This document shows, piece after piece, positions 32,297 to 46,209 of a DNA stretch of 64,000 nucleotides. The stretch lies in the NCBI GenBank assembly GCA_949752745.1, contig OX457026.1, forward strand, positions 33,324,911-33,388,910, given 5' to 3'. The DNA comes from Protula sp. h YS-2021 (taxonomy: Eukaryota > Annelida > Polychaeta > Sabellida > Serpulidae). A model generated the notes under the pieces. That model did no database searches and had not been told where the DNA came from. It was given only the letters and a program-made list of their open reading frames with translations. How positions within the stretch are numbered: position 1 is the first letter of the stretch; each line of letters starts with the position of its first letter. Made by a program: the position numbers and the translations under genes.

Positions 32297-35188
32297 TCAT
32301 TTATGATTCGCTGGTGTTCTGATATATCTTGAAGTTAGGTAAATAGCATACCTAAAGCGAAAAAGAAATATAAAGTATGATATTAATTTTAAAGTTTTTG
32401 AATGACGTATTTGGTATTTCCCAATGATGGTTTTTGTTTTGGAATCAGTCAAACACAAACGCATAGGCATATTTTGTTCAGTCGAAAACTCTATAGAGTT
32501 GTTCTATAACTGAATATTTGTGCATTGTTTAAAGGTGTTGTTCCACCAGCTTTGTGTTGTCATTTTCAATACCCTTTTGATATATTTTCAGTAACGATTT
32601 TCTACTTTTCTAGAACATTAACTTGAATCCCATACTACTTTTATTAGACTTTTGTGTTGAAAATGACACACTCAACATATACTTGTTGTAGATGTTTGAA
32701 GTAAAAACATATTTGCGGAAACTATTACTTAACAAGAAGTAAAACTGTGCTACCTGAAGGTGATAAAAAATAGAAAGAGCACAAGGTAGTGGATCCAAAG
32801 TGGTTCTATTATACCAAGTGATTGCAAGATATCATCCCCGGGCACTGTCTTGTGCTGTGTTGTTAGACAAACATCAAATACTGTCTTGTTTGACGGTAGA
32901 CATCTAACATCAGAAACCGATATGCTTTTTTGAAGTTATTATTCGTTTGTGTGAGGTTTGTGATGTTTTTGGGCTGTTCAGTCAGCATTAAACTAACACG
33001 TGTCACACAAAGCGCCCAAAATTCACCGAAGGCGTTAGAAATTGTTCATCTTTTACCTTTTTTTATACGCAAATGGTTTTATTCATTATGAAAAGTGATT
33101 TTGCTGAGCTTATATTTAATCGTACCAGAACTCTTACTTTAAGTTTTGGCCATATTTAAACTCCAGTATTAATCCTGCATGATATGCGTACATAAGCGGT
33201 GAGAAATATTTTAACCATGAAATCCAATCCCTTAAATGTCGCTGGTAAAATCCCCCTGTTTAATACAAAAGTAAATGTAAAACACTTACCACAGACAATA
33301 TTGCAGTGTTTTTGAATATTATAATAATAAAATAATAGTTAACAGTGAGAGATTTTTAGAAATTTAATCATTAACGTCTGCGAATCCAAAACATTGCTAA
33401 TTTGTAATGTTTAGCGCCTTCCAGTAAAGAGTTAATTAATCATTAAGCGTTCTGAGTTTTGGTTAATGGTTTTCTACCCATGTCATAATCAGTTGCATAA
33501 CATCAGTTGCATAAAACAAATAATCAATTGAAATATGTTCTATATCTACATTGAATTTTCCTAACTTTTTGCTAATACACTGGTCAACATCCTTGATTTT
33601 TCGTGGTGGGGGATAGTGACGATTGTGTCAGATACTTAATGAAGGTGGGGATGCTGAAGGTTTCATAATATATGGTAGAAAAAGTCTTACCAAGTAACAT
33701 AAAACTCATCATAGTTATAGTGGCTATGGCAACTGCAGTCCTTATTACGGGGAACATCACACCGATAAATAATCCAATTCCCTGTATGTATAAGCTTACA
33801 TACTAACCTCAAATATGTTCAAAAAATGTTTTCTATCAATAATATTCTCACAAATATTAAAGTAACTTGCTCAATTTCAGCTTTGTTTCTATAAAATTTA
33901 ATGAAAATTTAATTAAGAATAGCGATATCATAGGCTTTTATTGTTAATTTCTGCGACCTATATCAATAGAGAAAAGTCTTGTTTTATGTTCAGTGTGTAA
34001 GTAATGTTTAAGAGTTTGTTTGGCTCATTATGTTATTTAAAAACACACCTGTATAGCGATTATGAACAACAGCACGAGAGGCACCATGGAGAAAAATACC
34101 CAAACTGAGACATTCAGTCCAACAGCCCAGTATATGATAATGAAGGAGAACAAAGGCATGCAGATAATGATTGGTAGTTCACTGGTCTGCTTGGCAAGCC
34201 AATAGGCTGACAGGCGATACATGCCCGCCGAGCGCTCTCTCATGATCACTGCATTCTCTTCCCCAACTAAAACAAAGTATAGGCAGAAACAATCAGATAA
34301 ACGTTTAAGAAATAAAATAATGTATATATCTATATAGAATCGGTTCATTTAAAGAACCGAGAAATTGTTACTTACATGCTGAAGACTATCCAAGAATAGT
34401 ATTAAACCCCCCACAATAAACATATAAATAGAATCGGTTCATTCAAAGAACAGAAAAATTGTTACTCACACACAGGAGACGATGCCAGAATCGTATCAAA
34501 TCCCCAATATGTAATCGTAAAGAAGATCTACAAATAATTACAAAGACGTACATACTTTTAATTATTTTATCACATTGCTTCAGTAGTTTTTTTAGTCTAC
34601 AATATAACCTATTCAACAACATTCTTCTGGAAGAACGCACAGCTCTCGGTTAAACTAATTGGCCATGACGGAATTATTCAAGTAAAATCATGTCAGTGGA
34701 GCAATTAAAAATTCTCACTTGGCAAAGATTAGTCTAAAACAGCAAATCAATCTGTTGAAAAAAGCTACGAAAGTTAGTGAAAAAATTGAAATAGTTTTAT
34801 ACATACGACTCCCAAACGATCGTCAAGCGTTTCCTCGTTTCTGGCAATCTGGAACCAAATTGACGCTGAAATAAAAATGAAAATAAAATCATATTAACAG
34901 TTTAAAACATAATTTGCATTTCATATCTTGCTTAACTAGATACTTTTCACCGGGTGTTAAAATTGCAAATTTTCTTCATTTTTTACTCTTAAGTTTGGAC
35001 ATGTAGGCAAATATAAGTAATGAGTTTCTAATATCTCAAATCATTCAATGTGTATATAAAAACAAATGCAAACTCACACACTATAATGCACGCAGCACAG
35101 TTTTTGAGTACATTAACTGGAGAAAATATTTGATGTATCATATAGAGCATGAGTCTTTGGGTAAGGACTTTGTACTGTGTCCAAAAAC
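32297..35188 (-). CDS. ABCG copy 1: membrane-domain exons
   Basis: Eight exons. [13 protein letters not shown] leads into helix 1; [17 protein letters not shown] is the first loop; YWGFDTILA is helix 2. [19 protein letters not shown] is the ABCG coupling/E-helix motif before helix 3, and the same exon includes helix 4. [10 protein letters not shown] begins helix 5. [19 protein letters not shown] is the conserved re-entry segment. The large outer loop has CLPSNKT (a possible N-glycosylation site) and CLTT, followed by helix 6 and the tail YIRTPANHK. Confidence 0.88.
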
Positions 35189-38100
35189 CTGGAAAGAAAA
35201 ATTCGACTTTAAAAACTTAGAAATACACTGAGTAATGAAATGTATCTGGTGAAGCAAACACTGAGTGAGTGATTCCCAAAGAATCAAGAATGAGGGCAAG
35301 GCAAATAATCAGACGCCCTACCGAGGGACTACCCAGTAGTTAAATTAAACACTTTCTTATAAAGTGGTATAAATGTCTACCGTGCTCTAAGCAATGACAG
35401 AAAGATTAAATCTTCGTGTGTTGTATATGTTAGTTGCTTCAATTTAGAAATGTCAAATGCAAAATTTAAGTATGTCACACATATTCAGTGTGCAGACCAC
35501 AGAACTACGTTGTAGAACATGGTTGCTGTGTCTCCATCGAGAGACACGATGCCGATGGTGTTGCACAGACGGAGACCTCCTAAAACTTCCAGTTCCATTA
35601 AAACCTCTTTTTGGACATGCCAATCAAATGAATTGTTGTTCATTTCTTTCCTCCCTTTTCAAGGCTATATTTATGTTTCATGAGGTAAAACTGAACATAA
35701 AAGGCGGCAGAGGGATGTGGAGTGTCACATGGCGTTAAGTCCAAGCAAGCAGTTCCTTTTCCGGTACGCGGTGTGGATATGGGGGTGTCTATGGCGGAAG
35801 TGGTTAACACCTTCATTGTATCATCCAATATTTACAATGCGGAGTAAAACTGCAACGTACAAAATCGTATGTGCAGCACAGAAATACGATTTTGGCAAAC
35901 ATATTTTATGAATTTGGGTTGAGATATTTTATGAATTTGGGAATGAGATTCCACAGTTTCCGAAAGCACACAAACATGGAGGAATATATTGTCAGACAAC
36001 CCGGTTATTGTATGAATAACACATATCTTGTATATAATTTAGGGAGCTTAAAAAGGTCTATTTTTGCTAAATTTTCCTAGAAAACGCATATTCTGCAAGT
36101 CGCAGCTCGGAATGCTTCATGGTTTAGGATAATTAAATGCTTGAAAATGTACGAAATGTTATGAAAAGGAAAAATTAGCATCCGCGGTATAACAGCAGGT
36201 TCTGTGGCAGGATGCGCAATAGTTGTTGATGGATGCATACTCACTTTCAAGACGATTGCAAGCCTAAATATTCTCCGATCCATCACAAAATAAAGGAAAG
36301 CAGTTATTATTTAATGCATTTAAATCAATGCATCGGTAATGAACAGGGTTTTAAGACACAATTTAACAATAAGTATGGCGTTGTGTGAACCGTTACTGCA
36401 ATGTTAGTAAATAGCGCCATGTTTAATTGACACTGACAGCTTCTTTAGGTTGTCTACCTAGCCCCTATTAATTGTTTAGATGTGGCATCAGCTCTACAAC
36501 CAAAATACGCAGCAGCAAAACTGTACCCTATCATTGTTCTTGATAAACATGTCATCATCGCTTTATACCACTTCTGAAAATGCATACATCTCTTTGTCCA
36601 AGCTATAATCTTTAAATGTGTTAATCTCAGTGTATCACTTATGGATTGCAGCGACAACAATCTTAATTCCCCTATCACAGAGGTTCATTTCGACAAATAT
36701 TTTTGAATTTAAAAATTTGAATGTCAGTCTTCGACTTATTAATCCGATACAGTATTACAGCCGTAGAGCTTTGAATAAAAGGCAAAATTCTTGATTGATA
36801 TGTATATATATGTAGTCTTTACAGTTGCATATTATATTTTATATTATATTTTAATAACAAGGGTAATGCGTCTCTGTGATTGTAATCACATTTACATGTT
36901 AATAACTAAATACTTTTTCACATGTCGCTCGATTAAAATATTTCGTTTTTCGTTTTATTATGATAAAAATAATAATTCGCAATAGAGTAGTGTGTGCTTC
37001 GTAAAACTAGGTCTTTCTTTTGTTATCCTACTCCAAAAAGACACTGCTAAATGACTGAATGAACCAAGGAAATAAAGCTATGGAATAGTCTTTTATCGTT
37101 TTGGGTCTTACAAGGCAGACTGCTGCTATTTCTTGTAAATTTCTTCTGTCATGCCCACTAAAATGACAAATCTTTTGGGTAGGAGGCATTATACCTCAAG
37201 TGTAACAGAATTGTGCTGTTTACTAAACGCTGTCAAATAGAATCTGCCGTGTAAAATATTTATTCGGAAAAATTACTGCTCAGCTTCTGTTATAAATTGA
37301 CAAAGCAAGACAAAGATTACCTGTTGGCCATTTGCTTGTGGGGTCCATGTAATTATTAATGTGAAGATCCGTTTCTGCTAGAGTCATGCTTTCTTTGCTA
37401 ACATCCACGGCAACTTCGTCATTGCCTGTGGGGAAACTTATTTGAACGCTACTGAAATGTGATGCTGACGCACGGTTATTAGCTAAACATCATTTAACAT
37501 GCTTAACAATCAGTGTCAGTTTGAAAGTGGTATATATTTGCTTCAATGAGACACCATTTTTGGTACTTCATGGTATAAACCAGAAGAAACGAAAAGTAAA
37601 CAAAATGAACTGAATATGTATTTTAATAATAATAATAATAAAAGAAGAACATATGATTCGAAGCTTTAAATTCAAATATAGTACTGATTATTCACTTTAT
37701 TAATTGGGGACTTATTGCTAGTCTAATAACTTGTTGCATTTTGTTGATCTATGTATATAGAATGCTAGTTTTACATTTATTTTTATTGAATTATTGATAG
37801 CAAGAATTACGTTTTGCTATTTGCAATTATATTTTTGATATCTCTAAATGTATTCTTGATATCAATATATATAGAGATATCACAAATATTTATTGACATC
37901 ATAATTTAATTAATGATCTTTAAAATTGATTTTCTGAGCTCAAAAAATCAATTCTTGATTTCATAAATGACATATTTGATAGCAATATCTCAATTTTGAG
38001 GTCAATAATTTATTTTCCTTTTATTTATAACAAGAATTTATTTCCAACATCATTATTTCAAAATGCGACCTTTTAAATTATATTTTTTAATCTGCAAATG

Positions 38101-41100
38101 ATTTTCTGATCTCATACCTTAATTTTTTATATGAAAATGTCATTCTATTTTAACACAAAAATTAAGAAGCACACATCTGTCAATAAAATAATGACTGGCA
38201 ATTGTATACAAAACATTTCTGTTAATTTTGACAGTACAAAAAAGAAATAATTCTTGTGCTAAAATTGTGTTGTTATTATCAAGATCAAGTTTTCATCTCC
38301 AAAATGTAATTGCCGATTCGTTATACTTTAAACTTTAATTTGTTTTCTCTTAATATTTCTAAAGTGTGTAAAATTGACTTTTTTATGTCAAAAAGATAAT
38401 TTTGCCATGTATCATTCAGATATTGACAGCAAAATATAAATTAATGGGATCTACATTGAAGTATTGATATCTTTAATTAGTTTTGACATAAAAAAATAAA
38501 ACGGCTTTCCATATATATATATATTATAATAAATTATAAAATTTATCCGAATCAGAGATTCCTGAAGTTGAAACACATGCAGAGAATATTAGAGAATATT
38601 TTGAAAATATTATATTTAGAAAATCATATTGGTGCTTTAAACTTTAAGTGACCTAGTCAACTTTCACGTCATAGACGATATTCATTTTCTGCTGATCTCA
38701 TATACACACATAAGTGACATATATTATATAATAGTGGCATGCTAACCACTAGCGTTGTCTCATCTTATCTACGCAAAGCACCTAGTGAATAAACAAACCC
38801 GTTTAATGTTTCTGCAAAAAGTATAAAGAAAGCTGTTTACCTATGTAATGCAGATTGCTTTTATTTTCGTCAGTGATTGTGCTCAAGCTCGACTTGCTTG
38901 ATGTTTGTGGGAATGCAGCATTTGCTAATCCGGTGAAACGGTTTCTGGTGCCGTTTTCTTTTAACGTATTCTTGGTATGCAGCTGAAGATCGGAGGCAGA
39001 AAATTGTTTCTTTATTTCTGCTGGCCAAGTCTTTTCTCTAGAGCCAGTGAAATAACAAATTCATAACTATAATTGTACAAAAGAAAATCCCGCATCTGTA
39101 TTATAAGTATAACATTTTTCATGTGCTTTTGTGAGATCGTTTTGTTGAATCGAGGAGCTTAAAGTTTCAGGTTTTGCTAATAAATTTTCTTGAAGAAATA
39201 TACAAGAAGTTCCGAGAGTGTTTACTTCTGTTTTATGGTAATAACAATGGATCACCTGTTACGCGAGCTCTCTTCTGTGAGTTTATTCTGTATATCATAA
39301 CTGGCTCTCAGCTGTTCAACTACATTAAATTATGGTGATTTAGACTATACTGCTGGTAAACATATTATTTACTTTTACATTTTCAAAATGAAATATATAT
39401 ATATCAAAACCAACTTTAATGTTAGAAGTTTTATTCAAATTCAAACATTAAAATGAATAATGGGTGCAAGACGTTTTATGAATTACAAAAAGAATTCTAT
39501 GTTTTTGAAGCTATTAAAAAGTTACTTTCTACCAAATGTTATAGGAGTTTGCTAAGTCACATTCTTCTTTTAATTATTTGTACATTATAAGAAAAGAAAT
39601 TTGCTAACATAATTATTCCTTCACCCTTGTCTGTCTGTGTCTCGAGCCGTTTAAATTTCTCTTTCTGGCATATATTCATGCATATCCGTGGTCAGTGTAA
39701 AATGACTATAAATTGGTCCAAGCAACAAATAATGAAAAGATTAAATATAAACTTTCTGTTATGCTTACTCATGAAGTCGGCCGGATTGTAGTGTGGTTTA
39801 CACTGTAGACCAACGCTCATGAAATGATCCAAAACTCCAGAACACGCTCCAAAATACACCACCTATAAAATCTACCAGCATTACTTTTATTTATTTAAGA
39901 ACGCGGTCATTGTTTGATGTCAAGCTCTGAAAGAGTATTATCATATACATTGTATTTTGAGATATTCTACAACATTTACAGTGACATAATTTATACCTTG
40001 CCGTCGGCTATAAGCAGCACGTTAGTGAACATGTGAAATATTTGACTTGATGGCTGATGGATGGATGCCACTACGGTTCTTTTGCACACTTCGGCGTATG
40101 TTTGTAGATTTTTTACTAAATTGTATGCAATCGAAGCGTCAATACCACTGGTAGGTTCCTAAAGAAAAAATGAGAAAGCCAAATTCCCACAAATATTCAT
40201 CATAAGTTAATATTCCTCATAAATATGTGAATAATTACGTATTTAGTTCAGTAAATGTAGAGCATAACAGATAGCTTATCTGATATATCTTAGTGATTAT
40301 ATATTTCACATGGCGAAATTTGTTTAATATAGCAAGCATTTCAAAATTGTTTCCATTCATATACCAAAGTTGATTTAGTGAGTAGAAAGTAGACGGAGAC
40401 AGTCTTACATCTATCAAAAGGATGGCGGGATCGGTCAACATTTCGCATGCTATAGCAGCACGTTTTTTCTCTCCGCCAGATAACCCAAGGATAAAGGCAT
40501 TACCCATCACTGAAATATTCCGTTATGAGGTTTATTTTTACAGAAGACCGCGTTTCGGGCAAGTGCTTTAGAAAGTAATAAATAATAATCACTAACATTA
40601 CTACAGCTTTACTAGAGCCTTGTAGTCTATTACTTTTGTTGATTTGTTGCAATAATTGCAAATTAAGAAAAAGTCACATCTACAAAAACAAAATAACATT
40701 TGCTCTTAAAGTTGCTTAAAACTACTAAAAATATTTACCGATAGCACCGGTATTACCGATATTACAAATATATCTCTCCCATTGAAGTTAAAATTAAATT
40801 CTCATAGGCTTTGCCACTAAAGCTAATTAGTCATTGGCTAGTAAAAAATTTTTCTTAAGAATTGAACGTACTTAAGATAAGGCCTTTTATTAAATCCAGC
40901 TATGAAACTCTGTTAAAATACATGCCATACTTAGCATTTTAATAAGAGTACTTTTTATTGATTTTAATTTCAGATCTGTATGTAAACTATAATTTATCAG
41001 ATAGAAATTTGACACCAGTTGAATTTTGAGACTGGTATTTAAAAGACTGCTAGCAAGTTCGTTACGTATAAAATCTAGTTTAGAAATTTGTAAAAAAATA

Positions 41101-41669
41101 TACAAGAAATGGCGCGACTGCAAAAGTAACGGTTCTTTCGTATAGACAACATTTTGTAATAGGAAAGCCTTGCGTAGATTTAATGTAGAGCGTGCCTGCT
41201 TGCATCAAAATGTGGTTTTCAGCTTGGGCTTTCTTAACCATAATACCAATTATTTACAATTCTCAAAAAGGTAATATACCTAATTTATTTGATTAAGTGT
41301 GATTAATTTCAGGGAATTATGTGGCACAATTTCTATACGATGTGACCTTGTGATGAAGCAAGATAAAAGCCCTTCACACAAGCACACGCTTGGTGATTTA
41401 CTTTCGTCAAATTTATTTTAATAACTTGACTGGGAAAACGCGACTTTGAATAATGGTATTTCTTAAAAGATATAAATATACCAGTCTCACCTGTGTCAGT
41501 GCATTTATGAAGCTCTAAAATCTTAACAATTTCATTGACCCTCTTCAGTTTTAAACAGTGTGGCATTTTGTCTGGCAGAGTTAAAAGAGCAGCAAACTAT
41601 TTTAAAAGATATAACATCAAAAGTTTTTACCAAATGCTATAAATTACGGTAAATTAATTAATCTTTAAC

Positions 41670-41735
<66 letters not shown>

Positions 41736-44010
41736 CTCTCGCTCTCTCTCCCTCACTATCTCTCTCTCTGTCTGTCTCTCTCTGGGAACATCTGTATCAA
41801 CATTTGTTTGTGAATTAAAGTATGTTCTAGATCCTTGGTACAAATTCAGTGACACACTCTAACAATAAGATTTTAAGCTCACCGTCAATGTTTGTCTTAA
41901 AGTCAGGTTTGGAAAGAAGATATCGTTTTGCAGCACAAATCTCATTTTGCGACTCAGCTTTTTATTGAGTAGTTCCCCATTGAGTGTTATCATACCGCTG
42001 GTTATAGGCAATCTTCCAGCTAAAGCACTCAGCAAGGTGGACTTACCGGCTCCTGCTCATATACATATGTATATGCAAGAAAAAAGATACCTAGTCTTTA
42101 TATGCTCATGTATAATTGTGCTCTCATATATATGAGTTTTTGAGCTCTTTTGGGATTAAAGCTAATGTAAAAATTGTAAAAATAGTGTTCGTCTAATTTT
42201 TCAGTGGTCAAGCATTTTTGCAGAACGGTTTGCGGTTCCTAGGTATCTAAAATAAGTTTCTATCAAATATCTATTTTTAATGACATTATGGATATAATGG
42301 AGTGAAGATTGGCAATAATAAATTTATCTATGGCCTTTGGTTTGTAACAGGAATCTGATCCTGCGTATAATTTTTTAGAATAGTTTCAAATGTAAAATTA
42401 CCCCATTGTAGGTAAGAAAGTCAATTTCTGAGTTGACTGTTTGTTCGAGTTCAATATAAGAAACAAATTTCACATATTTGTTAATGAGATCTTGCATAGA
42501 TACAATGCTTATTTGGTGTCACGCACAGAAAACTATTATTGTTCGGAATTATCATATTATTGGATTGATAATTACAAATATAATGTGCAGTTTGCAACAT
42601 AGTTTATTGAAATTTGGTATTTCCATGACATCTGGGTTATAATCGCATCTTAATAAATAAAGAAGACTCCATACTGTTGAACAAATTGGCGATTGAATTT
42701 TAGCTATCTTCCGAAACTATTCGCCAAATCCTTGGTAGTACGATTTATGTCGATGTCGATTGCTCCCTGTGTTGTCATTGCTCTATCAGCGGTTATGGTG
42801 CTTTGTGTGACTTTTGAGAATTTAAACCTCCAAATAAAAGAGCTTGGTTCTTTCTGTCCAAAATTATGTCGCTGGTATTCATGTTTCGGATATTCATACT
42901 CTAAATGAGATCAGATAAGGTTTGGATGCTTGCCAAGTACGATCAACCGTCTTCGGCTCCAGATTTTAAGATGGTAAGCCATTTGTTTCAGGTTTCCTAA
43001 CAAAGATTATTTCACGGCTAGTACTGTATTCTAAGCCTACATTAATTCCTTTAATAAAACATGCATAGAAGCCTCCAAGGTATCTTTTTTGACCCAGTCA
43101 GACAAGCATAGATTTTTCTTCGTTTAATTTTAATATCGACATTTTTGTGAAAAACTTAAGTTCTTGGAGCAACCCAAAAGTTGATATTTGGTCATGCAGT
43201 TTGTATTGCCAGCAAACTGGCATGCTAGACAGAGGCCAACTTTTCTAAATCTTCTGGACAAATGAACCAATTTCTAGTCAATTTTAAAGCATAGTTTCAA
43301 ATATTGATGCAATATAGCATTATAATATCATGATTTCTGTGCTGAAGCACAAAATTGAAACGTGTAGTGAAATTGAAACACATTTTTGAAAATTTTCCAA
43401 TTTGATTGAATTAAAAGCTTTTGAAAGTCAAGTTATAAGATATTCCCTTATGGTCACAATATTGCACAAGGGTTTCTAAAAAGCGACTTCCTTGCATATT
43501 TATCGTTTCTTGATATATTGCCTGTATGGCGTGTTGTATTAAATGTTTTTGATACATTTATTTATTTATAAAATAGTAAATTTGTTCAAAATATCTGCAA
43601 TTTATTAAGGTTACAAGAGTTTATTAAAAATAAAAACCATCTTGCTGCGTTTTCATTTCGAGTTTAAATAGAACACACCTGCAAGAATAAATTTATTTAC
43701 TAGATTTACACTGAAATAATGTAATACGCTTTTTACAGACATGCCTTGACTTTCTCCTCTTCGTTGAACAACTTGCAAAAAGATTATAAGAAATCAAAAT
43801 AGTTGATCAATATATCGCTACACCTCAAACAACAACCGATAATTATTGCTGCATTTGCAACCAAAATACCACATAATGCCATCGCTCAGATATACACGAA
43901 AGACCTACCACTGGGTCCCATGACAGCAAGCATGTCTCCTCTACGGGCCATTCCTGATATTTTTTTCAGTATCTCCGTATTGTTAATGCTAACATCTATA
44001 TCACGGAAAA
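32297..44010 (-). CDS. ABCG-family half transporter, copy 1 (17 exons)
   Basis: Minus-strand exons, 5' to 3': 44010-43909, 42052-41883, 41596-41491, 40509-40409, 40158-39997, 39862-39769, 39319-39256, 39037-38841, 37425-37321, 35188-35078, 34865-34807, 34527-34470, 34266-34049, 33781-33691, 33255-33138, 32903-32754 and 32351-32297 (TGA). The 1961 nt read as one frame of about 653 codons, the size of an ABCG half transporter. Order: Walker A, Q-loop, signature LSGGEKKR, Walker B, H-loop, linker, six-helix membrane domain. Half transporters dimerise and use ATP to export lipophilic molecules; the substrate here is unknown. The first placed exon enters in phase 1 at an ATTTAG acceptor, so a 5' exon with the start codon lies above 44010. 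A less likely alternative is an ATG at 44022 in the same frame. Overall style recalls ABCG14/22-like proteins. Confidence 0.85.
34376..34420 (-). pseudogene. Decayed duplicate of the ABCG copy 1 helix-2 exon
   Basis: About 94 bases downstream of exon 34527-34470 lies a second copy of its 3' part and flank. Both share the flank tagaatcggttcatt and a GTAAGT/GTGAGT donor; the duplicate reads GGFNTILG in place of GFDTILAS. It has extra G bases and a TAG stop, and lacks a convincing acceptor. If spliced in, it would truncate the protein. Confidence 0.65.
37321..39319 (-). CDS. ABCG copy 1: cytoplasmic linker exons
   Basis: Exons 39319-39256 ([13 protein letters not shown]), 39037-38841 ([19 protein letters not shown], then a Ser/Thr/Asn-rich stretch) and 37425-37321 (ending TSKWPTG). 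This region joins the cassette to the membrane domain. It has the same exon lengths as copy 2 (64, 197 and 105 nt) but much lower residue identity. Confidence 0.8.
37770..38480. repeat. Degenerate array of ATATC/GATAT words
   Basis: An intronic stretch where variants of ttgatatc(a), attcttgat and aaaatcaa recur every 30-40 bases on both strands, for example around 37837, 37856, 37940 and 37950. A shorter similar patch occurs at about 2940-2990. It is probably an old short-period satellite or transposon array. Confidence 0.45.
39769..44010 (-). CDS. ABCG copy 1: ATP-binding cassette exons
   Basis: Six exons. 44010-43909 gives FRDIDVSI and VMGPSG; 42052-41883 continues AGKSTLL, so an intron splits Walker A, and carries the Q-loop in [11 protein letters not shown]. 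41596-41491 is the helical part ([12 protein letters not shown]). 40509-40409 holds the signature [10 protein letters not shown] and Walker B ILLID. 40158-39997 starts with the catalytic Glu in EPTSGID and carries the H-loop SIHQPSS. 39862-39769 has VVYFG and HYNPADFM. All catalytic residues are present, so ATPase activity is expected. Confidence 0.88.
41672..41783. repeat. CT microsatellite, interrupted
   Basis: About 70 bases of pure CT repeat, then CT repeats broken by single G, C and A changes, within the ABCG copy 1 intron before exon 41596-41491. Confidence 0.95.
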
Positions 44011-46209
44011 CTAAATCCATAATGGTACAAGAGATAATATGAATTTATGTGTCCAGACAATAAAATTTTATATATTCAGATTTTTGCGTAGTCCACAAAA
44101 TCCTAAACTTAATTCACAATTTATATGAAATATTATTTGGCGTGTTTACAAGTGACAACTCTTCTTGATAATAATATGAACTGTATTCCGTTGTGATCAC
44201 TGATTCGTTACCCCGATGCTTATATTTCCAATGTCATGTCACGTTCGTTGAGGATTGAAAGTGTGTAAATAAGGAGAGGTTGTTAAATTATCACGATGTT
44301 GTGTTCTATTTAGCTGACCGTACTCTAACCGTCACTGCTGTGCAATATGCATCAATGCTATTTCTTTCAAAATTATCAGATAATAGCACTCGCCTATGTT
44401 GCGAATGTATTTAATGTCGATCTCAAAACAACTAAGGAACAGTACATATCATTAAGGTGACCTTGAGCAAATATAACATAGCACAAAGAATATTGTAAAT
44501 GCGCGTGTTTTATATTAAGCTATGTTAAGCTTGGATAACTGCAAAGTAGATATTCTTGTTGGTGCAATGGAAATGTCTTCATTGTGCTTTTATTTATACA
44601 AAACATACGCGATTCCTTTAATATAATAATATAACAACAAATTGGTCAACGGATAACGAGAGGGGAGGCAAACCATAGTTCAAGTGTTTTCAGGCTGTAG
44701 ACGGCCGAAAACACGGCTTGTCCCTGTGCAATGAAGTAGTTGTTGTTACAGCATGCCTTTGTCTTATATTTTTTATTCGTTTTCCGTAAAATGTACGGTT
44801 ATGCTCAAATGGAGCGAAATGTCTATGCGTGATATCGCGTTTTCCTACTTTTCCTTCCGCTATATTCTTCATTTCTGGCATAGATTTTCAGATTCAAATT
44901 TTATGTTATATCAGTAAAATGTACGAGATGTCAAAAGTAACAGTAAAATTCTTTCTCAACATGTAAAACGCGCTTAAGGGGTTGATCAATTGTCCAGTGA
45001 AGATTTGAAGTTATACTATTCGCCTGAGCATCAGTAATAGAGGTGGTTCAGAGCGGATATACTGTGAACCAAGCAGAAGAAATCATGCCCGGAACCAAGA
45101 GTTTTATGAGGCTAGGATCGGAGTCTAAATCCTAATATACTATTGCATCTACTTCTTTAACAAAATAACTTTATACGCATCATTGTTTATCGTCTCTATG
45201 TCCCTTGACAAATGCATCACCCTTGGCATCACGCGAGGAAAGTTCACGATATCAAAGCGTCCTAATTTTTGCAATAACATTTTGCCTCCTATATCGCTGG
45301 AAAAATACATATATGTGTAACGAAACTAAGAACTTCAGAATCAAACATGTGTTTTTTATTACATGGGTTTAATTCCTCAATAATCCTTAAATTATGACGC
45401 TAGTTCATCACATCTACTTAATTATATAATTGTGAGATTTATAATCACTAAAATATTTGAAAGTTGAAGGAGAAAGGAAAAACGGATTGCATACCCAATA
45501 ATTTAGAATTTTATTTGAATTTAAAACACAAGAGATTAATTGAGGGATTTCATACTTACCATAATAAAGACCGTCTTAGAAAGTGTTATCAATCATTAGT
45601 TTAGCTATATAGATACATAACACATATTATCAGAAATTAACCAAAATCTTTGTAATATTTTTGCTTCATTCACTTAACTCTCGATGTTACAGAGTACAGC
45701 TTGTACAGTGACAGAAACAGGAATGATATTGCATGATTTATTTAAAACATATTCCCAAAAAGTTGATAAAATCCTTGACTTTTAAAGTGTAAAACAATTT
45801 AATTAATATATTTACGTTTAGTGAAAGGTTTTGCATATATGTATTGCGGGATTAAAAATTAAGACAAACAAAGAGAAACGCTCAATCTTTTTTTATTCAC
45901 TGTGAGTTTGTAAAACACTTTGCATGATGCAAAAACAGAAATCCATGGGATCTACCACAGGAGTTTGTTAAATTGTATATCATTCACTGTTGAAGCAAAA
46001 CCAAACAATTAATATCAGGGCCCATCGTTCGGCAAATAATTGGAGTGCCTTAGTATGGCTTAAGTAACATTGTAGTCGCTGTCGAAACCTAAGATAACTC
46101 ATTTCAAACGCCAGTGAATTTAATAAGCAAAAAACTTTGAATATGCTATGTTGTTTATTAGAAACACTGAAGAGGTAAGTCTCTCCAATCATATTTTCTA
46201 TCATGATAT

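Noticed and set aside
35457..35738. 93-codon plus-strand frame opposite the ABCG copy 1 introns
   Set aside because: No motif and no splice context. It lies in an intron of a gene on the other strand and may be part of a decayed repeat.
44690..44881. Possible 5' exon of ABCG copy 1 starting MPEMKNIAEG
   Set aside because: The frame runs to a stop with no phase 1 donor that would join the exon at 44010.
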